From contig JAEUUY010000005.1 in NCBI GenBank assembly GCA_016787225.1, positions 62,001-126,000 on the forward strand: DNA of 64,000 nt, in the 5' to 3' direction. The notes below the pieces were generated by a model. The model saw only the letters and a list, made by a program, of their open reading frames with translations. It was not told the DNA's origin and did no database searches. The stretch is from Chitinophagales bacterium (GTDB taxonomy: Bacteria; Bacteroidota; Bacteroidia; Chitinophagales; JADJOU01). Positions 9,153-17,071 of this stretch are shown here, one piece after another. Each line of letters begins with the position of its first letter. Positions within the stretch are counted from its first letter, which is position 1. Position numbers and translations under genes: made by a program.

Positions 9153-10856
9153 ATGAAACAGTCAAGTTTTAAGATTTTAATTTTCATCGTTTCTTGTATT
9201 CTTGGAAACATTGCGCACGCTCAAGATGGTTTTACCACCAATAATAATGAGCTAGAAGAATTATATGATCGCTACTCCATTATATACCCTCAAGAAAATT
9301 TGTTCACGAATGCCAGGCCTTATAATAGAAGAGATATAGCTTCTTTGGTATATTCTCAGTTTGAGAAGGATTCTAACTTTAAAGACCCATTTTTAATTCC
9401 TTACTTAAATAATGAATTGTACGATAAGTGTATTTTTATAAAGAACACAATTGAGGCTAAAAAAAAGTTAGAAGGCTTTTTTTATCCCAATGATGCTGCA
9501 TTTGCTGCAGTATATGATAATATGTTAAAATTGAGAATCAATCCTGTCTTAGAACTTAAAGCTGGTAAGGAAAAAGATAATGATCAAATTATTTATCAGG
9601 CATTTAGAGGTGCTGAGCTACAAGGGAGCATAGCTGGTCGACTAAACTTTTATGCCCAAATCACCGAAAATCAAATGCGTCCATTTCAATACATAAATCA
9701 ATATGGTACGGGATTTAATGGGCAAAATAGTTATAATTTCAATCCCTATTATACCTATTGGAAAGACATCAATAATTTTCAAGGGTATGATTTCACAAAT
9801 GCTCTGGGATATGTCGAATACAATCCGGGTAGATATTTTTCTGCCATGTTAGGCCATGATCGAAATCATTATGGATATGGTTTTAGATCTTTATTCCTAG
9901 GGGACAATGGAGCACCCTATTTCCAGCTAAAATTAAATGCTTATGTATGGAAGTTTCATTACCATATGATGTTTGCAGAATTTACAGGTCAATATGTGCG
10001 TGGCGCTGATGGATTGCTTCCTAAAAAATATGGCGCATTTCATATGCTGACTTTCAAACCATCTACCAAACTAGAATTAGGTCTCTATGAAGGTATCATT
10101 TTTAATAGAAGTAATGGCTTTGAATTAAATTATCTCAATCCCCTTATGTTTTATCATGCCATTGAGCATACCTTAGGTAGTGCTGATAATGTATTTATAG
10201 GTATTCAAGGTAAATTTAACCTGAATAATCATACACAGTTTTACACTCAGTTTTTATTGGATGATTTACAAGTAGGGCAACTAGTCAAAGGAACTGGTTG
10301 GTGGGGTAATAAATACGGTATTCAACTTGGGTCTCGATTTGTGAATATCTTCAAAATTCAAAATTTAGATGGTCAAATCGAATTTAATATGGTAAGACCC
10401 TATACCTACTCGCATTATGATGGCGCGACTACTGATACCTTAGATAATTTTACGCATTATAATCAACCATTGGCCCATCCCTTTGGAGCTAACTTTTTTG
10501 AGCTATACGGAAGACTGAGTTATAAACCGATTCCTAAACTGAAAATAGAAGCTAAAGTTAACTTTAATAAAAGAGGGTATGATGTAGCAGGCTCATTATA
10601 TGGAAATAATATATTTGCTAACACGAATGGACCTAATATTCCAAATGAGTTCAACAATGAATTGCTTCAAGGCGAGCGAATAGCGCAGCAAATCTGGACA
10701 CTCAGTGGTCAATACAGTCTCTTTCACAATGTATTCTGGGACCTCGATATCTTCTATAGAAACACTCTAGCAGAGGTCAAGGGAATTTCAAATAATTCTG
10801 TAGGATTTATTACGGGTATCAGAATGAATCTGAGAAAGAGAGATTATTTATTCTAA
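9153..10856 (+). CDS. Outer-membrane beta-barrel, capsule-assembly Wzi/RemB-like
   Basis: A 567-residue protein with a cleavable signal peptide (ends NIAHA, mature chain QDGF) and alternating, aromatic-rich strands typical of a beta-barrel. The block LGHDRNHYGYGFRSLFL, followed by YFQLKLNAYVWKFHYHMM, resembles the conserved core of the Caps_assemb_Wzi family. That family includes Bacteroidota gliding protein RemB and the enterobacterial capsule-anchoring lectin Wzi. It starts 11 bases after the cysQ-like gene, so it is co-transcribed with the rhamnose genes. A role in holding or displaying surface polysaccharide is inferred from family and context. The C-terminal residue pattern (LRKRDYLF) fits a barrel's last strand. 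Confidence 0.7.
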   Translation: MKQSSFKILIFIVSCILGNIAHAQDGFTTNNNELEELYDRYSIIYPQENLFTNARPYNRRDIASLVYSQFEKDSNFKDPFLIPYLNNELYDKCIFIKNTIEAKKKLEGFFYPNDAAFAAVYDNMLKLRINPVLELKAGKEKDNDQIIYQAFRGAELQGSIAGRLNFYAQITENQMRPFQYINQYGTGFNGQNSYNFNPYYTYWKDINNFQGYDFTNALGYVEYNPGRYFSAMLGHDRNHYGYGFRSLFLGDNGAPYFQLKLNAYVWKFHYHMMFAEFTGQYVRGADGLLPKKYGAFHMLTFKPSTKLELGLYEGIIFNRSNGFELNYLNPLMFYHAIEHTLGSADNVFIGIQGKFNLNNHTQFYTQFLLDDLQVGQLVKGTGWWGNKYGIQLGSRFVNIFKIQNLDGQIEFNMVRPYTYSHYDGATTDTLDNFTHYNQPLAHPFGANFFELYGRLSYKPIPKLKIEAKVNFNKRGYDVAGSLYGNNIFANTNGPNIPNEFNNELLQGERIAQQIWTLSGQYSLFHNVFWDLDIFYRNTLAEVKGISNNSVGFITGIRMNLRKRDYLF

Positions 10857-10922
10857 CTTTATTATTTCTAAGCGCCATTTTTTGTCGCTATAATTTTTCA
10901 TATTTGCTATAAAATTAGCGAT

Positions 10923-11099
10923 ATGAAAAAAGAAATTGTTAACGACAATACATTTGAACTAAAAAAAGAAATCAAAAAAACGTTTGACACTATGCTGAAG
11001 GATGTAATCAAAGGTAAGGTAAGCGTGCAAGACTTCACACAAAAAGTCAATCAAAATTATATGATACGGAAGATGGAGTTATCTGGAAGTTTATTCTAA
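10923..11099 (+). CDS. Small charged hypothetical protein (58 residues)
   Basis: ATG at 10923, TAA at 11097-11099. The predicted protein is 58 residues, rich in Lys, Glu and Asp, without hydrophobic segments, and probably helical (MKKEIVNDNTFELKKEIKK ... NYMIRKMELSGSLF). The first codons are clean and the gene sits directly after the Wzi-like gene on the same strand. Its last bases overlap the end of the convergent gene at 11096-11470. No family is recognised. A real small gene is plausible, judged only from open frame, amino-acid composition and position. Confidence 0.45.
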   Translation: MKKEIVNDNTFELKKEIKKTFDTMLKDVIKGKVSVQDFTQKVNQNYMIRKMELSGSLF

Positions 11100-11470
11100 A
11101 GTACCCTCAGAATATTAGAAATTACATTTTTTGAGCCTTGAACCTTGCCTTCAAAACGATATCCATCTGCATAAACGTCAGTAATACGTATATGCAGTTT
11201 TCGATTTCTAAAAAAACTAACCTGGTCATTATTCCCATCGATAACTGTTAATTCATATTCACATTCATTTAACCATTTCACATTAAATCGAATGAATTTA
11301 CCAGTCTTTAAATCTGTTTCTATTTGCTCTGTTGCAGTTCGCTCTATGCGGACATGAATATTTCCTTTTTGTTCGAAAAGAATAAACTTGCCTGTTCTAT
11401 AAGCATTGCAACTCAATGCCATACCTTCAAGACTAAATAACAAAAAACCTATGAATATATATAACTTCAT
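11096..11470 (-). CDS. Small secreted protein of unknown function
   Basis: 124 residues starting with a signal peptide (MKLYIFIGFLLFSLEGMALS). The mature part has the pattern CNAYRTGKFILFEQ, then VRIERTATEQIE, then VKWLNECEYELTVID. I have the impression this recurs in short conserved proteins of many Bacteroidota, without an assigned function. Two cysteines could form a disulfide outside the cytoplasm. It follows murB by 2 bases on the minus strand and is last in a tyrS-murB unit. No catalytic motif is visible. Confidence 0.65.
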   Translation of the reverse strand: MKLYIFIGFLLFSLEGMALSCNAYRTGKFILFEQKGNIHVRIERTATEQIETDLKTGKFIRFNVKWLNECEYELTVIDGNNDQVSFFRNRKLHIRITDVYADGYRFEGKVQGSKNVISNILRVL

Positions 11471-11472
11471 CG

Positions 11473-12483
11473 TTATCCTATCATATTTACCTCTCTTTCA
11501 AGGACAAAGTTAAACCTTTTTTTCACCGCATCGATAACTTTCTCAGAATATTCATAAATCTCTCGCCCACTGGCATTACCATAATTTACTATCACCAAGG
11601 CTTGATCTTTATGACTTCCCGTATTACCTTCTCTATAACCTTTAAAACCACACTGCTCTATCAGCCAACCTGCCGGTATTTTTACCCTATCTCCATCAGG
11701 GAAATGTGGGGCATTAGGAAATTCTTGTAACAATACATTAGCCTGTGATTTTTCAACAACGGGATTTTTAAAGAATGACCCTGCATTACCAAGTTTCGCA
11801 GGGTCTGGAAGTTTCGAACTTCTAATTTCTATAACAGCATTAGATATATCTCGATGATTAGGGTGCTCTATACCCTTAGCTTTCAATACATCTTGAATAT
11901 TACCGTAACTAGCCTTAATAGGTGAATTATGGGAAAGCTTTACATGCACCTGATAAATAAAATATTTATCCTTCAAAGCTCTCTTAAAGACACTCTCTCT
12001 GTATCCAAATTCGCATTCCATCTTATTGAATTTTCTCAATTTACCTGTAGAAAGCTCTAATGCATCAACTTGAATACAGACATCCTTAAATTCCACACCA
12101 TAAGCACCAATATTCTGCATAGGTGCAGCGCCTACTGTGCCGGGTATCAAGGACAAATTCTCTAATCCATTATATCCTTTATCCAGCGTCCATAAGACAA
12201 ACTCGTGCCAGGATTCCCCTGACATGGATGAAACATAGAAATCATTCTCATTAATAGGTTTTGCTTCAAGACCCTTTATCTGATTGACAACGACTAAGCC
12301 GTCAAAATCATCAATAAATAAAACATTGGAACCACCACCGAGAAACATAAATTTTTCAATCTTGAGTCTGGGAAGTAAATTTATGACATCCTCTAAACTC
12401 TTTACTATGATTAGCTCTTTAGCCATAGCTCCAATACCAAAGGTATTGTATGATTTTAAGGAAGCTCTCAAACTCGATGCCAA
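11473..12483 (-). CDS. murB: UDP-N-acetylmuramate dehydrogenase (MurB)
   Basis: FAD enzyme that reduces UDP-GlcNAc-enolpyruvate to UDP-MurNAc in peptidoglycan precursor synthesis, in the cytoplasm. It has 336 residues, the length of the E. coli-like class. Family motifs are NTFGIGAMAKE, the FAD-binding LGGGSNVLF, SLIPGTVGAAPMQNIGAYG, YRESVFK and the catalytic-Ser segment GSFFKNP. PAGWLIEQCGFKG and HKDQALVIVNYGNASG follow. It starts 9 bases after the tyrS stop and is followed by the small secreted protein after 2 bases, indicating one operon. Confidence 0.97.
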   Translation of the reverse strand: MASSLRASLKSYNTFGIGAMAKELIIVKSLEDVINLLPRLKIEKFMFLGGGSNVLFIDDFDGLVVVNQIKGLEAKPINENDFYVSSMSGESWHEFVLWTLDKGYNGLENLSLIPGTVGAAPMQNIGAYGVEFKDVCIQVDALELSTGKLRKFNKMECEFGYRESVFKRALKDKYFIYQVHVKLSHNSPIKASYGNIQDVLKAKGIEHPNHRDISNAVIEIRSSKLPDPAKLGNAGSFFKNPVVEKSQANVLLQEFPNAPHFPDGDRVKIPAGWLIEQCGFKGYREGNTGSHKDQALVIVNYGNASGREIYEYSEKVIDAVKKRFNFVLEREVNMIG

Positions 12484-12492
12484 AACAAATAC

Positions 12493-13770
12493 TTAAACTA
12501 ACTCAACAAAATAATAATTCTTTTTACCTTGTTGAACTAAAATCAACCTTTCGTGTAGAACATCATTTGCACTCACTTTGTAATCTAGGGTTACTTTTGA
12601 TTTATTAATACTGATTGCATTTTCACCTAGCTTTTGACGCGCTTGTCCATTGGATGGAAAAATATTTGTTCCTGAAACTAGAAACTCTGTAATATCCATT
12701 CCCTGAGATAATTTATCTCGAGATATCTGGTATTGATTCAATCCCCCGAATACTTCTTTTAATCCTTCGTATGAAGCAGATTTTAATTCATTCAATCCGC
12801 CAGAAAACAGCAAACTACTCAAAGAAACCGCTTGTTCATAATCTACATCACTATGAATCATAGTGGTTAATTCCTGACCAAGAGACTTATGAATACTTCT
12901 CAAATGAGGGGCTGTCTTAAACTCCGCCTCCATCGCCTCTATCTCTTCTTTACCCTTAAATGAAAATCTTCTATTTAAGTTGAGAATTTCATCATCTGTT
13001 CTATTCAAAATAAATTGATATAGTTTGTAAGGGGTTGTCAAAGTTGGGTCTAGCCACACATTTTCGCCTGCTTCGGATTTACCCATTTTTGTACCATCAG
13101 ACTTAGTCACCAAAGAACTAGTAATAGCATAAACTTTTTCACCCATAATTCTTCTCACTAACTCAACACCTGTCGTGATATTACCCCATTGATCGCTTCC
13201 ACCTAATTGTAACTTGCAATTGTAGTTTTTATACAAATGAAGAAAATCATAGCCTTGAATCAATTGATAAGTAAATTCTGTAAAAGATATGCCCGATTCT
13301 AAACGATTTTGAACACTATCTTTACTCATCATGTAACTCACTGTAATATGTTTTCCCACATCACGAATAAAATCTAAAAAACTAAAATCTTTGAACCAAT
13401 CATAATTGTTAACGAGAATCGCATCATTCTTACCATTTCCAAATTCGATAAACTTCTCAAGTTGTTTTTTCTGACTTGCAATAAATGAATCGATCTCATC
13501 GATAGATAATAATGTCCTCTCCCCTGTCATCTTAGGGTCACCTACACGACCAGTAGCACCTCCCATCAGTGCTATAGGTTTATGTCCAGCCAATTGCAAT
13601 CGCTTGAGGAGAACGATTTGTTGAAAATTTCCTAAGTGAAGAGAACTAGCAGTAGGGTCAAAACCGATATATCCAGTTGTTGATTCTTTCTGTAATTGGT
13701 TCTCTGTCTCAGCGACACAATCCTGAAATTTTCCTCTCCACTTTAACTCTTCTATAAAATTAGTATTCAC
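12493..13770 (-). CDS. tyrS: Tyrosyl-tRNA synthetase
   Basis: Class I aminoacyl-tRNA synthetase charging tRNA-Tyr. It has 425 residues, like the bacterial TyrRS. The HIGH-type signature is HLGN at residues 45-48, preceded by GFDPTASSL. YDFLHLYK and the tyrosine/ATP pocket LGGSDQWGNITTG follow. The KMSKS loop reads KMGKS. The C-terminal S4-like tRNA-binding domain is intact (SGGLNELKSA ... INKSKVTLDYKV). It is the first gene of the tyrS-murB unit. Confidence 0.97.
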   Translation of the reverse strand: MNTNFIEELKWRGKFQDCVAETENQLQKESTTGYIGFDPTASSLHLGNFQQIVLLKRLQLAGHKPIALMGGATGRVGDPKMTGERTLLSIDEIDSFIASQKKQLEKFIEFGNGKNDAILVNNYDWFKDFSFLDFIRDVGKHITVSYMMSKDSVQNRLESGISFTEFTYQLIQGYDFLHLYKNYNCKLQLGGSDQWGNITTGVELVRRIMGEKVYAITSSLVTKSDGTKMGKSEAGENVWLDPTLTTPYKLYQFILNRTDDEILNLNRRFSFKGKEEIEAMEAEFKTAPHLRSIHKSLGQELTTMIHSDVDYEQAVSLSSLLFSGGLNELKSASYEGLKEVFGGLNQYQISRDKLSQGMDITEFLVSGTNIFPSNGQARQKLGENAISINKSKVTLDYKVSANDVLHERLILVQQGKKNYYFVELV

Positions 13771-13979
13771 TTAAAATCAATAAAAAAGAAACAAAAATAA
13801 TTGAAAAGAAATAATTAAATCTTTTTTAGATTGAATTCTTATATCCATATCGGTTTTAAATGGGTTGAACCATTTTAAAACATTGCTATGGTAAATTACT
13901 AAGCAGTATTTGTTTTGTGCAATGAGCCATGTGACATTGAACTAATACTACTATGCTAACAGTATTATAAGCCTATTAC

Positions 13980-15008
13980 TTAACCTTTCAAAGTCAGAAG
14001 GTGTTCTGCCCTACCCTTCTTGAAAATCATTTGTTTATTCTTCTTCCCTTTTCTCAATTCTTTCTGAGTTTCTATAGGTAAATGAATAACCTCTTGGCAA
14101 GCTAATGTGCAGCATTTTTCATACTTCTCAGCGCATTTTTCACATTGAATAAAAAGTAAATGACAAGCTTCATTGGCACAGTTGATATGTGTATCAGCTG
14201 GTTCACCACATTGATGACAATGTGCTATGACATCTTCCGTAATTGTCTCGTGCAGTCGCTCATCAAAGACGAAGTTTTTGCCGATAAATTTAGGCTCGAT
14301 TCCTTTTTCCTTGCAGTCTCTAGCGTATTTGATAATACCCCCTTCAAGCTGATACACTTCATTAAAACCATGATGTTTCATGTAGGCGCTCGCCTTTTCA
14401 CATCGAATACCACCTGTGCAGTACATTAAAACTGGCTTATCTTTTTTATCTCGCAATTCTTCAGCTACCTTCGGCAATTGTTCACGAAAGGTATCCACGT
14501 CGGGTAGTATTGCATTTTTGAAATGCCCAACCTCAGATTCGTAATGATTTCTAAAATCTACAACAGTCACCTCAGGGTGTTCCATCAATTCATTCCATCG
14601 CTTAGCATCGAGGTGCACGCCACAATTTCCAGCATCAAAGCTGGGGTCTTCGATACCATCCGCCACAATTTTATCTCGTACCTGAATTTTCAATTTGAAA
14701 AATGACTTTCCATCTTCCACAGCATAATTTCTCCGCATACCTTTAAACATAGAGAAGGTATCGAGATAAGTATTGAATACCTCTAAATTCCTAGAAGGCA
14801 GGGCCAACTGAGCATTGATGCCTTCATGAGCTATATAGATACGACCCAAGACACCCATAGCATACCATGCACGGTATAGCTCATCTCGGAATTGTTCTGG
14901 TTGATGGATTTTGTGGTATTTGTAAAAGGAAATCGTCGTGAACTCTTCGTCCATCTGCGCCAATCGCTCCTTCAATACCTTTCTATCTACTCGATTGTAT
15001 AGTTGCAT
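13980..15008 (-). CDS. trhO: tRNA uridine(34) hydroxylase, rhodanese family
   Basis: TrhO (YceA family), which hydroxylates wobble uridine to ho5U34 without needing prephenate. It has 342 residues: an N-terminal acylphosphatase-like domain (GRIYIAHEGINAQLA), then a rhodanese domain with catalytic loop YCTGGIRCEKA (Cys at residue 197, second Cys at 203). A Cys-rich C-terminal segment follows with paired cysteines suggesting zinc (HCHQCGEPAD, CANEACHLLFIQCEKC). Its 5' end and leader exist as a second, truncated copy about 620 bp upstream (15581-15674). Confidence 0.93.
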   Translation of the reverse strand: MQLYNRVDRKVLKERLAQMDEEFTTISFYKYHKIHQPEQFRDELYRAWYAMGVLGRIYIAHEGINAQLALPSRNLEVFNTYLDTFSMFKGMRRNYAVEDGKSFFKLKIQVRDKIVADGIEDPSFDAGNCGVHLDAKRWNELMEHPEVTVVDFRNHYESEVGHFKNAILPDVDTFREQLPKVAEELRDKKDKPVLMYCTGGIRCEKASAYMKHHGFNEVYQLEGGIIKYARDCKEKGIEPKFIGKNFVFDERLHETITEDVIAHCHQCGEPADTHINCANEACHLLFIQCEKCAEKYEKCCTLACQEVIHLPIETQKELRKGKKNKQMIFKKGRAEHLLTLKG

Positions 15009-15053
15009 GCTATATGAGTTTAAAAAGTGAAATAAAGAGACAAAGGTAGGAAA
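14962..15053 (-). repeat. Direct repeat copy A: 5' end and leader of trhO
   Basis: About 92 bp covering the first 15 or so codons of trhO and its leader. The sequence recurs at about 85-90% identity at 15581-15674 in the same orientation (shared stretches include TATATGAGTTT and AAATAAAGAGACAAA). Between the copies lie the decayed HicB/HicA genes, so the duplication marks the ends of an inserted or rearranged segment. Confidence 0.85.
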
Positions 15054-15115
15054 TTTAGAGAATCTAATTCCCGATAAATTACTATTTTTATAAGAATAAA
15101 GTTAGGCCATAACTT

Positions 15116-15319
15116 ATGGAAGAAATTATTTTTATAGCAAAAGAAAGCGAAGAGGGTGGCTAAGAGGCCCAATCTTTAATTTATTCTATATACACTGATG
15201 CGTAAAGCATTGTAGAACAAAAAGAAAATATTAAAGAAGCGATTCATTGTCATTTTGATAGCAGTCAGAGACATATTGTTCGATTGCATTATGTAAGAGA
15301 TGAGGTCTTTACTATATAG
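15116..15319 (+). pseudogene. Decayed HicB-family antitoxin
   Basis: Reading from ATG 15116 in one frame gives MEEIIFIAKESEEGG, stop (15161-15163), EAQSLIYSIYTDA, stop (15203-15205), then KENIKEAIHCHFD and IVRLHYVRDEVF before a final TAG. This matches the short HicB-like antitoxin family (often misnamed 2-oxoisovalerate dehydrogenase), whose usual form is MxEIIFxVEESxEGGY ... HCHFD ... IIRLHxVxDE. Two in-frame stops replace expected residues, so it cannot make the full protein. It lies directly before a broken HicA gene on the same strand. Confidence 0.75.
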
Positions 15320-15322
15320 ATT

Positions 15323-15563
15323 ATGCATATTCCCAGAGATATAGATGCTAGCAATTTGATAAAAAAGCTTTAAACCTGAATTACACCGCTACAAGACAAA
15401 AAGCAAGTCATATTAGATTGTCTAATAATCGAAAACCACAACATCATATTGCTATACCCAATCATCGACCAATTAAATTGGCACTTTGAATGCTATACTA
15501 ACTGATATCGCTATTCAAAATGATATGTCTAAAGTAGATTTAATTAAACTGCTTTTTGAATAG
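15323..15563 (+). pseudogene. Decayed HicA-family toxin (mRNA interferase)
   Basis: Starts four bases after the HicB remnant. Frame 1 gives MHIPRDIDASNLIKKL and then a stop. A frame change gives LNYTATRQKASHIRLSNN and HHIAIPNHRPIKL, and a second change gives GTLNAILTDIAI and a C-terminus VDLIKLLFE ending at TAG 15561-15563. The pieces, including the catalytic-His region (ASHIRL), line up in order with HicA toxins, which bind and cut RNA through a double-stranded-RNA-binding fold. At least two frameshifts make it non-functional. With the HicB remnant it is a dead toxin-antitoxin module. Confidence 0.75.
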
Positions 15564-15674
15564 TTAGGGCTTACTGAAAAAATCTCTTTCAATACCTTTT
15601 TATCGACTCGATTGTATAGTTGTTGCATACTATATGAGTTTTTAAAAGTGAAATAAAGAGACAAAAGTAGGGAA
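15564..15674 (-). repeat. Direct repeat copy B with truncated trhO start and an IS-end-like junction
   Basis: From 15581 this copies the trhO start and leader; on the minus strand it reads MQQLYNRVDKKVLKE from a CAT at 15626-15628 and then departs from trhO. Just before the homology begins is AGGGCTTACTGAAAAAA (15566-15582). It resembles the terminal repeats of the MITE-like element at 19409-19738. A non-functional 5' gene fragment. Confidence 0.7.
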
Positions 15675-15697
15675 TATACTTCAATAAATTAAATAAT

Positions 15698-17071
15698 CTA
15701 CAACGCCACATTCACAATAGAAAACGAAGTAACATCAAATGCTTTTTCAAATGTGGCATGAATGGTAATTGATTTTTGAGAGCGGTATATAATTTTATAT
15801 TTGCCTGGTTGTAGAGAAATGGACTCAATATTTTTATGAGTGCTTAGGCTCATGCATTTTTCCAAAATCCCGTTTTTATAGTTATAAAGATCACCATAAA
15901 TATCGGAGGAATAAGTAATATTCAATAATCCAGGTGCAGGTAAAATAATTTCATGAGTCTTAGTTTTCTTTATATTCAAATTAGCATAAGACTTAGCTGG
16001 TACCGTATTGAGTGCCAATTTATAATCTCCTTCTAGTATATCGATATTAGATGGCAAGTAAAACTTATCTAGTAAATTCGTATCCTGATATATCAAACCT
16101 AAAGGATTGTCATAAATTTTTCCTGAACTATTGTCCCATTTGACATCCAAGTTGCCTTTTGGATAATCAACAGTTATAAAATTGTGAACGTATTTTTTGA
16201 GTTTGACATTACGCACCCAAAGAGGTGGAACACAGTGAATTTTTATATCAACCGAATCATAGTTGCCAGTATTAATCGTATCAGGCATTTGGCTGACTCC
16301 TAAGTGATGATAATACGCAGCAATAAACTCCTTATTCTTAGCATTATAAATAGTGAAAGGGATATTGGATTCACTTATTTTTTTATCACCATTTTTTAAA
16401 AACAAAGAGAAGCTTCGTCTGTTTGCTATATTAATAAAGGAATTGTATAACTCCTTTTTGAAGTCTTCTTTATTCCTAGCATTTTTAAAATCACCAATAC
16501 AATGCAAATGTTGGATTTCCTTGGGGTCAATGTTCAAACCTACGATCAATGGTTTAATGGAAATACGAAAATCAAGCAATTTCTCTGCCATTGCACATGG
16601 ATTGCGATTGCAGGTTTCATACCCATCTGTAATGAGAATAATGACATTCTTTTTGCTATTACATCCTAAATCCTCCGCTGCTTGTTCTAGCGAATAGGTA
16701 AGCGGCGTAGTTCCCTTATACTGAATAGTTTTAAGTTTGGCTATTATTTTTCTAGCTGAATTTTCCTCAATAGGTACTTCTAGTTTAGAGTCAAAGCAAT
16801 CATTGGCTGATACAGGAGAATTGTGACCATAGACTCGGAGTCCCATTTCTACATTATAATTTTTTTGCAAGAAATAGGCAAATTCTTCTATCGTTTTTTT
16901 AGCTATCTCCCATAATGGTTTATTATCCCACCGCTGTCCCATACTATGAGAGGCATCAAGAAGAAATAGAACTCGAAATCTATCTTCGGGTTTATTCTGA
17001 CAGGTATCAGACTGACCTAAACATGCAGGTGCAGACAGTAACAATACACAAAAAATAATTACAACTCTCAC
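15698..17071 (-). CDS. Secreted von Willebrand factor A domain protein (second of a pair)
   Basis: 457 residues, GTG start overlapping the stop of the upstream paralogue by one base (TAGTG). A signal peptide (ending near ACLGQS) precedes a VWA domain with metal-ion-dependent adhesion site DASHSMGQ, the Thr segment GTTPLTYSLEQAAEDLG and the Asp strand ILITDGYETCNRNPC. The C-terminal half is beta-rich and of unknown fold, without a T9SS sorting domain. It is a divergent tandem duplicate of the next gene, sharing order and motifs. Location is periplasm or cell surface; the ligand is unknown. The gene follows tktN-VWA in a tight minus-strand row. Confidence 0.8.
   Translation of the reverse strand: MRVVIIFCVLLLSAPACLGQSDTCQNKPEDRFRVLFLLDASHSMGQRWDNKPLWEIAKKTIEEFAYFLQKNYNVEMGLRVYGHNSPVSANDCFDSKLEVPIEENSARKIIAKLKTIQYKGTTPLTYSLEQAAEDLGCNSKKNVIILITDGYETCNRNPCAMAEKLLDFRISIKPLIVGLNIDPKEIQHLHCIGDFKNARNKEDFKKELYNSFINIANRRSFSLFLKNGDKKISESNIPFTIYNAKNKEFIAAYYHHLGVSQMPDTINTGNYDSVDIKIHCVPPLWVRNVKLKKYVHNFITVDYPKGNLDVKWDNSSGKIYDNPLGLIYQDTNLLDKFYLPSNIDILEGDYKLALNTVPAKSYANLNIKKTKTHEIILPAPGLLNITYSSDIYGDLYNYKNGILEKCMSLSTHKNIESISLQPGKYKIIYRSQKSITIHATFEKAFDVTSFSIVNVAL

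Noticed and set aside
13854-13880. TTTTAAATGG ... CCATTTTAAAA hairpin as a trhO terminator
   Set aside because: The stem is imperfect and almost all A-T, with no following T-run beyond the stem itself.
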